A stretch of DNA of 25,000 bases from Owenia fusiformis. Lineage: Eukaryota; Annelida; Polychaeta; Sabellida; Oweniidae. A program made the position numbers and the translations under genes. Position 1 is the stretch's first letter. Every line of letters begins with the position of its first letter. Below are positions 17,158 to 25,000 of the stretch, one piece after another. The DNA is taken from positions 1 to 25,000 of the forward strand of contig CAIIXF020000271.1 of assembly GCA_903813345.2 (NCBI GenBank), given 5' to 3'. A model generated the notes under the pieces. That model saw nothing but the letters and a program-made list of their open reading frames with translations. It did not search any database and was not told the origin of the DNA.

Positions 17158-19680
17158 GTTTCAAAGAACTTTTTATTCCAGATAGGTAATTTCCCAAATA
17201 TTCATATCAAGAATATAGTGTTACTCCCTCTATACCACTATTTAGATTTTTATTAGTATTTTGAATAATTTGATTGATTCTTGTATTTTGATAATCCATT
17301 TTGAGATATCTCTTTTTTTAAATTTACATATGAAACAAAGTTATGGATTTCTTTCTGATGATTTGCTTTTCTAAAAGTTCTCCCCCCTTTATTACATTTA
17401 TTCCCCCCCTTCTATATCCTCATCATCATTGCCTCCTATTTGTATTATTACTATATCTGTATAATGAAGTTCCCTATGGATTATTTTTAGATCTATTTTT
17501 TTCTCCTATTTTTTCAATTTAAAAAACATAGAGAATGTATCTCAATTTAATGGCTGAGTTTATCTTATAATATAAGGTCCAATGGTGAAGTTTATGAAAT
17601 ATGAATAGGATATCCTAGAGGGTCATATTTTTTTCCATCTAGGCTATTATTACTAGATTTCTTTGCTTGATCAAATGATTAACACCTTTGAGAGTCACTG
17701 TGCGGGTGTTGCCAGCATCCAAGGCTATTGTAATCTTTTTATTCTTCCTGGAGGTTAGTGTGCCTGAAAATAGTAATATGTTAATCTCAATGTACTCAAA
17801 ATGTGTTGCCTGAAGTTAAATTCTTTACACTAATGGTATAGTATTTAGTTGTGGAGTCTTGTTGTTGACAGATTAAGCATATTTTTGCTTCAACAGAAAA
17901 TGGTATAATCTACAGTAAAATATGAAAAAACACTTTGATTTATAACTTAGAAGGATGTATGGAAGCATTCTGTTTAACTCACCAGAATTTTTTCAAATGG
18001 ATACATATATTTCCTTAATCGCAATTTGGGATTCTACACATAATTTGTTTATGTACTGGACAGCTTTTTCCACCCTAGTTTTAAAGACAGAAAGTTTCAA
18101 GGCACCTTTATGCCAGATAAGTAATTCCCCATATATTCATTTTAAGCTGTGTACCGTCACGTCACTTTTTATTCCTCTGGTCCTGCAGAATATAATTTAC
18201 TCAGTTAGGCTATTATTACTAGATTGCTTTGCTTGATCCAATGATTGGCACTTTTAAGGGTTATGGTGCAGATGTCACAAGCATCCAAGGCTATTGTAAT
18301 ATTTTTATTTTTCATGGAGGTTATTGTGCCTGAAAATAGTACTATGTTAATATAGTCACAAATGTGTTGCCGGAAGTTAATTTACTTACACCAGTGGTCT
18401 GTGTAGTATTTAGTTGTGGGGTCTTGTGTTGACAGATTTAGCTCATAGCTTCAGCAAAAAATGGTATAATCTACAGTAAACTATGAAAAAACACTATTTT
18501 TTCAGTTTAAAAATCATAAAGAATGTATCTCAATTTAGTGGCTGAGTTTATCTTCTAATATAATGTCCAATGATGAAGTTTATAAAATATGAATAGGATA
18601 TCCTAGAGGATCATATTTTTCAAATTAAGAGACATTGTGCAGATGTCAACAGCATCCCTGGCTATTGTAATGTTTTTATTCTTCCTGGAGGTTATTGTGC
18701 CTGAAAATAATGTTTATATATGTAATTGAAAGTAATATGTTAATATAGTCACAAATGTGTTGCCTGAGGTTAATTTACTTACACCAGTGGTCTGTGTAGT
18801 ATTTAGTTGTGGGGTCTTGTGTTGACAGATTTAGTTCATAGCTTCAGCAAAAAATGGTATAATAAACAGTAAAATATGAAAAAACACTAATGTTTTCAGT
18901 TTACAAAACATAGAGAATGTATCTCAATTTACTAGCTGAGTTTATATTATTATATAAGGTCCAATGATGAAGTTTATAGAATATGAATAGGATATCCTTG
19001 AGGATCATATTTTTCAAATTAAGAGACATTGTGCAGATGTCAACAGCATCCAAGGCTATTGTAATGTTTTTATTCTTCCTGGAGGTTATTGTGCCTGAAA
19101 ATAGTGATATGTTAATATAGTCACAAATGTGTTGCGTGAGGTTAACTTACTTACACTAGTGGTGTGTGTAGTATTTAGTTGTGGGGTCTTGTGTTGACAG
19201 ATTTAGCTCATAGCTTCAGCAAAAAAATGGTATAATGTACAGTAAAATATGAAAAAACACTATTTTTTCAGTTTAAAAAACATAGAGAATGTATCTCAAT
19301 TTACTAGCTGAGTTTATATTATTATATAAGGTCCAATGATGAAGTTTATTAGAATATGAATAGGATGTCCTAGAGGGTCATATTTTTCCAATTAGGCTAT
19401 TACTCCTATATTTCTTTGCTTGATCCAATGATTGGCACTTTTGAGAGTTATGGTGCTGATGTTGCCAACATCCCATGCTATTGTTATTTTTTTTACTATT
19501 CCTGGAGGTTAGTGTGCCTGAAAATAGTAATATGTTAATCCCAATGTTGTCAAAATGTGTTGCCTGAAGTTACAGTAAAAGTAAAAAATCTACATTAAAA
19601 AATATGAAAAACAATTATAACTTAAAAGGATGTATGAAAGCATTCTATTTAACTCACCAGATTTTTTCAATGGGATAAAT
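17158..19680. repeat. Complex nested tandem array, inner period about 381 bp
   Basis: A block with CATCCAAGGCTATTGTAAT and CCTGGAGGTTAGTGTGCCTG occurs five times, near 17700, 18265, 18646, 19027 and 19451; the middle steps are 381 bp. A second block (GAGAATGTATCTCAATTTA ... ATGAATAGGATATCCTAGAG) occurs near 17520, 18505, 18900 and 19275. Outer blocks AGGCTATTA.T near 17641, 18206 and 19394, and AAGGATGTATG.AAGCATTCT near 17950 and 19630, occur only in some units. The start (17158) recurs at 18095. The array thus grew by amplification of an inner segment inside an older, larger duplication. It is non-coding. Confidence 0.88.
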
Positions 19681-20142
19681 TGCGAACTTCCACATTAATT
19701 TTTGCCTATTGCCAGGCCCAACACCAATTATCTGGAAAGGGTTAAGTCAAGCCAAACAGTATGTGGTCCATAGGAGACATTTTCCTCACTCCCACCTTGA
19801 AGGGGCTGTGTGAAGCCCAAACAGTCTGGACCATGGGGGAAGGGTAGGGAATATTAAGATAAAAGAATGGCTTGACTATCTCCAGAGTTTTTATGAAGAG
19901 TATGTTTTATAAGATTTCAATATATCCTTGTCAAAGTTTTTTTGTTGGGAAGTTAGAGAAATAATTACTTAAATATTTTCAGTTTACAACTATCCCAACT
20001 TTTCTGGAAATTGTTACAATAATTCATACACTTTAACATTCATTGAACCTGACTTTTTATAAATGCTATAACTAATGATATTAAAAAGTGCGCTAATTAT
20101 AGAGAATACGGTATTATTATCAAAGTTTCTTTGTACTCTTAC
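19681..20142. other. Stretch with a flank repeat but no gene
   Basis: At 20021-20080 the words CATACACTTTAACATTCA and GCTATAACTAATGATAT have counterparts at 21462-21523, so a repeat is shared by the two exon neighbourhoods. Otherwise no coding exon was seen. Confidence 0.4.
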
Positions 20143-20235
20143 CCTATGGCCTAGTGATTGCCTATTGTCTTTGGATCCCCCTGCTCCATCCATGGTTAAC
20201 ACGAAGTGATTTGCATGCACCCAATGTAATTGACT
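20143..20235 (-). CDS. 93-nt internal exon candidate
   Basis: Acceptor TATAATATTTTCAG and donor AGG|GTAAGAG enclose 31 codons in phase 0 on both sides, reading SQLHWVHANHFVLTMDGAGG and then SKDNRQSLGHR. The 'HxF/VxxMD' core resembles FLHIVAMD in the damaged copy at 21334-21452 and VLCMD in the exon at 12115-12323, though the likeness is short. No domain was recognised. Confidence 0.4.
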
Positions 20236-21333
20236 CTGAAAATATTATAAAAAATACATGTCAGTCTTTCATACATGTTCTATGAAATTAAAGGTAATAT
20301 TTAATATAAAGCACTGCTCACCTCTAGGTAAATAATTCACTTGCTGTATGCCAAGCCATAATAAGTAATATTCACTAATCCAAGCAGACGAGTCAAAAAA
20401 ATACTCAGTAAATTTTTGAATTCAAATTTCAATATGGCGACAGAACAGAACTAACTACTTTCCAATGTTTTGATGCCTATACTTATCCCATTTGTAGACA
20501 AATTGACTTTCTTAATACTTAAAAATGTATCTAGTTTAAACTTAATTAATACTGGGAGGGCTGGTTAATGACATGAGGGGACGTATTGGAATTATTTCTA
20601 TGTCATCTGCATTAGTAGGTGCTGCTTTGCAGGGTTGGAAAAGCGATCTTAGCATGCTGCAGAGATTCCGTAACCAACCAAACATCCTATTCAAACAAGG
20701 CGCATATAAGTGTATGCATAAGTAAGATAATAATGGTGAGGGGGGGGGGGGTTAATGGACAAAAGAGAGGGTTTGAAATAAAAAGCTCTATAAATGTAAA
20801 GCTAAAACTCTAAATAAACTGTTTATAAACTGTAACTGCCAAACTGCTTGAATGTTTTTTATATAGCCACAATATCCTAAAGAATGTAGGTCAAGGACTC
20901 ACCCAAAGGCTAATACTGTATACTACTATAAGCTGATAGCTGTGCACTACTGTGCCTATGCTGTGGTAATGATCTGTACACTGTGCTGCTGTAATCTGCA
21001 TAAACTAAGCTGTGAATAGTCGTTGCCGTGGGTAACACGAACTGCACTTTCAGACTTTATTCAGCCTAATAAATGACATAAAATAGACGAGCTAATGATA
21101 ATATTGTCTGGTAAGAAAGCATAATCTGAAGCTGCTTTCCGCTGAATGGCCAAAGAAAAAAGGAAAAAAGCAATTAGAAAAAGTTTTGAAAACGTCTAAA
21201 CTGTAAAACTGCTTAACCGTCGACAATCAAAGTTGCCTCATATCAAGATTATATAATGGCTTGTACGATTACCCCAAAATTTAATGATATAAAGCTGTAT
21301 AAGGGCTGATGATGACGGACTTGATAGGCTTAC
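20236..21333. other. Stretch without a supported gene; 12-G run
   Basis: A run of 12 G lies at 20740-20751. Words with CTGTG.ACTA.TGTGC near 20935-21000 are loosely repetitive. The plus-strand reading frame at 20619-20813 spans the G run and is not convincing. Confidence 0.35.
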
Positions 21334-21452
21334 CAAGAATACACTGAAATCCTCCCCTTTCATTTTCTTGATCCATGGCTACTATGTGGAGAAATTTGTC
21401 ATTTTCGACCTTATTTCTTCAACCTCAATGACAAATACTTTTCCAGAAAAGT
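21334..21452 (-). pseudogene. Damaged copy of the 12115-12323 exon
   Basis: The minus strand reads FSGKVFVIEVEEIRSK, aligned with LSAKLFVLEVKERRSR of the 12.1-kb exon. It then needs a one-base shift to continue as FLHIVAMDQENE, aligned with VLCMDEKND. The acceptor that is TTTCAG in the intact exon is TTTAACA here, so it is lost, while a donor (GTAAGC) survives at the end. Shared intron flanks (AAATTTTATTTAA) support common descent. Confidence 0.5.
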
Positions 21453-22183
21453 GTTAAATAAAATTTATACACTTAAACATTCACTGCAACTTGCATTCCT
21501 ATAAAAGCTATAACTAATAATATACTATCCATAGTACTAATGTATAAAAATGTGCACCCAGATGAGAAAAAAATCCTAGAAATTGCTATTGTGCATACTG
21601 AAGTCTTATCTGTGATTCCTAAAACTGAATGTTAAAGGATAATGTGTTTTAAACGACTCCCTGTAAGGTAAAAGACAACAATTCGAAGCATGTTTACAAG
21701 TTTATTTATCAATGCACATCCAGTAACGATCCGCTAATCTAGCTGCTTTAACTGAGCCTGCTCTCACTTAAATGCCTGAACAATTCAAATTAGGAAGCTA
21801 TTCAGCTTAGAAAGGGAGTTTATTTTTATAATAGCAAACATGTTAAGTTAAGAACTGTCACTTGAAAGGATATGATTAATTATGATTACTACAATTGGAG
21901 ACCTGAGCCTTGAAACCCCTCAATATCATAGTTCTAACTTTTGGAATTCTTATAATACATTTTTCATGTACCATCTAAACTATTTCTTAGATATTTTGTT
22001 TTGTCATGCACACATCCACACTCATATCAGCTAGACTAGTAAAGCATAGTGATAACATTCATACTCTGTCTTACACATTTTTTTGCAATAAATGCAATTT
22101 TTATATTCATAAATGCATTTCTCTCTTTGAAGTAAAGGGGCTCAGAGACCTATGGCCTGCTAAGCTAGCTGGTGTCTGCAGTC
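21453..22183. other. Stretch without a supported gene
   Basis: Apart from the flank repeat at 21462-21523 no feature was recognised. A plus-strand reading frame at 22006-22215 is not protein-like. Confidence 0.35.
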
Positions 22184-22548
22184 CTAAACAAACAGGTAGA
22201 TGCATATTGCAATGAAGACAAGAATGTTCATCAAAAGATGTGCTTGTGGCCTTGGACTTGATCTTAGGCTCGACCTTGGGCTTGAATCTTGACTACTGTC
22301 TTCATACCAGAACTCAGTAAAACGGAAGTCCTGCTCTAATCCCAGGGGTGGATAGTGTGCCTTGATGCACAATGTTGCAAATGATGGTATCACCACCTTC
22401 ACATCCTTCCCAAGGAGCCCTTGTACCCATCGCTGGTGCTGACGGTAGGCTATATGTCTCATCTTTCTGTTGTAGTGACCCTCATATCCATCAGGGTATT
22501 TGTAATACGCAACCATTTCCTCAACATTGAGATATTCATCGTTTAGTG
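22184..22548 (-). CDS. Exon with the C-terminal part of a P2X7-like cytoplasmic domain
   Basis: After an acceptor (GAAAATGTCAG) the frame is open to TAG at 22184. Residues RHIAYRQHQRWVQGLLGKDV followed by KVVIPSFA match the last third of the cysteine-rich cytoplasmic (ballast) domain of P2X7 receptors. In invertebrates this domain also occurs in many proteins without a channel. Where human P2X7 has two cysteines after Pro-Ser, this exon has Phe-Ala. The usual short end of the domain is replaced by an acidic/Ser-rich stretch (YEDSSQDSSPRSSLRSSPRP) and a hydrophobic tail (LLMNILVFIAICIYLFV). The upstream half with the other zinc ligands was not found. An ATG at 22559 would allow a start here, but the domain homology argues for upstream exons. 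Confidence 0.6.
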
Positions 22549-22759
22549 CTGACATTTTCAAAAAATAAATACCTTTCTCAATGGCGGCTTAACTATGTTA
22601 CTGATCGTGACATCACAGATGACATTTAAACTGAAGTTCCCGGTAGTTGGAAAAAACCGAATCAAATTTCACATTTATACAAAATTATGTTGTGATTGCA
22701 TCTCGTATTTGATCTATCTGAATGTTGAAAAATTGTATTTTGACCCCAGGAGCACTGAA

Positions 22760-22848
22760 TTAGCACTTGAATTTAAATCCTAATAGTAAAACAGAACAAG
22801 TGATTGCCTGTGTTGTTTCTGACCCAGATGGTGCTGCTGTAACCATAC
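22760..22848 (-). CDS. Possible short start exon, paired with 12722-12780
   Basis: An acceptor (TTTATCTTAG) is followed by GTATGGTTACAGC, with ATG at 22844-22846 and the reading MVTAAPSGSETTQAITC before a stop at 22760. It has the same border and start arrangement as at 12780. It could be the first coding exon of the P2X7-domain gene 200 bp downstream, but no convincing donor was found. Confidence 0.25.
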
Positions 22849-22983
22849 CTAAGATAAATAAAAATGTCAGAATTAAAAAGCGTGAACATTGCCAGAAATG
22901 ACAGAAAGATGAGTAGATCTTCAATCTTTTACCTTGCCCCTGTGAGTCAGTGGTCTTAGCTGTTTGGTTATATTGACTGTCTT

Positions 22984-23031
22984 TTCTTTGTGGTGTTCTA
23001 GTCTGTTCTTTGTGGTGTTCTAGTCTGTTCT
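22984..23031. repeat. 22-bp tandem repeat, two units
   Basis: TTCTTTGTGGTGTTCTAGTC occurs twice in direct succession with a 22-bp period. Confidence 0.9.
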
Positions 23032-23217
23032 GGCACAACAGTGTCATTGCCTCTGTGAGCTAGTTGCTGCATATTAGCTCATATGAGTGAGTTATTGTTT
23101 TATTATAATATGTCTATAGAATGCCGCCAGCAATGTTTGGTGACATTAATAATTGCTCTCTGTTTAAATGCTTTTGATGGTTACCCATTGATTGTCCTTT
23201 CTTTCCACTTATTGAAA

Positions 23218-24727
23218 ATGAATCCCCCTTTTCCTGACCAAAACACATTGGATGTAGGTCAGACAGGGAGTTCTACTTCTCAATCAGCTTAAAGCTAGTA
23301 TTTCATTTTGCTTGGTCTCCTGATTATGTATTGTACCCATATGCCTGGGCTAGCCGTATCATATATATATACGTTACTAGAGAGAATGAGCCTTGCTTGT
23401 ACCTTAAAACACGACTTGAATTTTATACCCTTGTCACCTGAAATTGCAATAATATAAAACAATTTTTTTTGTAATTTCAGGGAACACTGGTCTACATATG
23501 GAATGATCAAGATGGCTGGATGGAAGGCACTGTAATTAGTACCCATGGCAACCAGACTAAAGTTAAATTGGACACAGGACAGGTAGGCATTGATATACTA
23601 TTAGAAACAGCTTTGTTGTGTATGTTGAATGATTCATATTTCCATCTTTGGTTTTCTGCTCATCTGTTTATATAATGTACAGATATTTAACAGTTGCAAG
23701 TTTTCATGGGCCAGGCAAGATCTCTCCCATCATAAATATTATAAACTCACCTTTTGAATTTCAGGAAATTTTGGTTCGAGCTGATGATACACTGTTGAGG
23801 GCTGGGGAAATTTCAACAGATGTCTCAGATTTAGTACATCTCACACCACTTCACCAAGCTACTGGTACATTATTTTATTAAATCCTATTTGACTGTCTTG
23901 CCTGAATGACTAATAACCAATAGGGGAGGAGGGTATGACCAATTGTGATTTATTTTTTGGATCATATTTTGAGGTATTTGAAGAATGGTTCAACTCTTAG
24001 ATGTTCCTTTTATTGCTGCATTTTATCTTCCATTTTAACATTTATTATGCACAACATGTATCTCATTTGTATAGACATGAACCAAACCTGTTTATTTATT
24101 TTTATGTCCAGTGTTCCATTGTTTGAGAGAGAGGTTCAGAAAGGATGTCCTTTATACAACTGCAGGGTCAACAGTCATTGCCTTTAACCCTTTCAAGTCA
24201 ATCAAAGGCCTCTACAATAATGCCACGATAGCCAAATATCACCAATTTGGTGATAATTTAAAGGTAAGCAAATAGTACAGTTCAGTTGTTGGTGTAGTTA
24301 TCAGAAATTTACACCAAACAGGGAATGAAAAAACCAAGTGGATTCTAGAGTTCTGCTTTAACCGTAAACTTGTCTAAAACAAAAAATTGTGATCATAAAA
24401 AGAAAAAAAAGAATATATTTATCTCTATTTCTAGAAATGAATTCAAATTTTATTTTATTTATTTGTTTTGTAAACCTTTTTTGGTATGTTTTTATTTCAT
24501 TGCTGGTCACCGGTCATATTCTGTATGTGTTCTAATTATGTTGACAATACTTGATTTACATTAGCGTAAGAACAAGAACAAATATTCATTAATAAGGATA
24601 TTTTTACTTCAAGGACCTGTCTCCACATGTATATAAAGTTGGTCAGGAGGCTTATGGGAGACTGAAGAGAGGACTTGGCAAGGTCAACCAAGCTGTAATA
24701 GTCAGTGGAGAGAGTGGTGCTGGGAAG
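23218..24727 (+). CDS. Unconventional myosin heavy chain, first exons (partial)
   Basis: Exons 23481-23582, 23765-23864, 24112-24263 and 24614-24727 have GT-AG borders and agreeing phases (0, 1, 0, 0). A likely first exon is 23218-23253 (MNPPFPDQNTLD, donor GTAGGT, A at -3), also in frame. The encoded parts are an SH3-like N-terminal barrel (VYIWNDQDGWMEGTV...), the LTPLHQATV and LYTTAGSTVIAFNPFK segments of the motor head, and VNQAVIVSGESGAGK, the ATP-binding P-loop, ending exactly where the following Thr should start the next exon. It moves along actin using ATP. The VNQ before the P-loop and NPFK recall class XIX (mitochondrial) myosin, but the SH3-like start is not typical of that class, so the class stays open. 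Confidence is high for a myosin and moderate for the first exon. The gene continues beyond 25000. Confidence 0.93.
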
Positions 24728-25000
24728 GTAAACATTTTAATGGGTTCAACTGAAATCCCTTGATGTTGCATTTGGAGTTATCTGCACCATATAAGTGAAT
24801 AATTTGGGCCATTTTTGATTATTCTTCATGTGGAATTATATCAAAGATATCTTTTTCATGTTGCAATTTAGGAGCAGTAACATTTTGTTATTATCAGCAT
24901 TTTTTGATTAGCATTCTGGATTGGTTTCTGACAATTGTAACAATTTTAAAATAGCAGTCATGATTTACAATCTTGTCCGATAAATATTTAGTTAAACAAT
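24728..25000 (+). other. Start of the next myosin intron
   Basis: The donor GTAAAC follows the P-loop lysine codon. No further exon with an acceptor and the expected motor-head sequence appears before the window ends. Confidence 0.75.

Noticed and set aside
20740-20751. Run of 12 G as a regulatory quadruplex
   Set aside because: It is a single homopolymer run without neighbouring G tracts, so it is better explained as a simple repeat.
21650-21690. Possible tRNA-derived SINE (box-B-like ATTCGA)
   Set aside because: No matching A box, tRNA fold or poly(A)/repeat tail nearby.
23295-23546. Minus-strand 83-codon frame over the myosin start
   Set aside because: It is antisense to a well-supported myosin exon and its intron.

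Overview
The window reads as nuclear DNA of an aquatic invertebrate animal, most likely a lophotrochozoan and possibly a bivalve mollusc. The sequence is AT-rich, and genes are cut into short exons by introns of about 180-350 bp with GT-AG borders. There is a clear animal myosin, an exon resembling the cytoplasmic domain of P2X7 receptors, and a heavy load of decayed transposons. The phylum is an inference from gene and transposon content; nothing here proves it. No operon, ribosome binding site, CRISPR array, rRNA or tRNA was seen.

Layout. 60-932 (-): a small two-exon gene for a secreted protein. 1.6-3.3 kb: degenerate, partly tandem copies of one protein family on the minus strand, with a Cys/His-motif reading frame on the plus strand. 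3.7-4.55 kb (-): 3' exons of a zinc-finger gene with a duplicated exon. 5.45-5.86 kb (-): an unknown reading frame with one stop. 5.93-6.63 kb: a foldback-type element with 16-bp subterminal repeats. 7.18-8.22 kb (-): a zinc-finger exon and a leucine-zipper exon. 8.33-9.29 kb (+): remnant of a Ty3/Gypsy-type gag. 9.9-11.35 kb (-): a candidate Tyr-rich exon, an Env/F-like remnant and a DIRS-type reverse transcriptase fragment. 11.7-13.7 kb: repeats and small spliced-looking minus-strand exons. 13.9-14.5 kb: 208-bp tandem repeats. 15.36-16.70 kb: a 91-bp minisatellite of almost 15 units. 17.2-19.7 kb: a complex array with a ~381-bp period. 20.1-22.85 kb (-): scattered exons, including the P2X7-like one and two relatives of the 12.1-kb exon. 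23.2-24.7 kb (+): the first exons of an unconventional myosin, ending at the P-loop; the gene continues past the window.

The best-supported genes are the myosin and the two-exon secreted protein. Both were assembled from splice sites whose reading phases agree. Most of the rest is transposon debris, or single exons whose full genes cannot be joined by eye. No complete new multi-gene system is visible. The most unusual items are the juxtaposed DIRS-type and Env-like remnants, the foldback element, the duplicated zinc-finger exon with mismatched phase, and the P2X7-like exon that lacks conserved cysteines.
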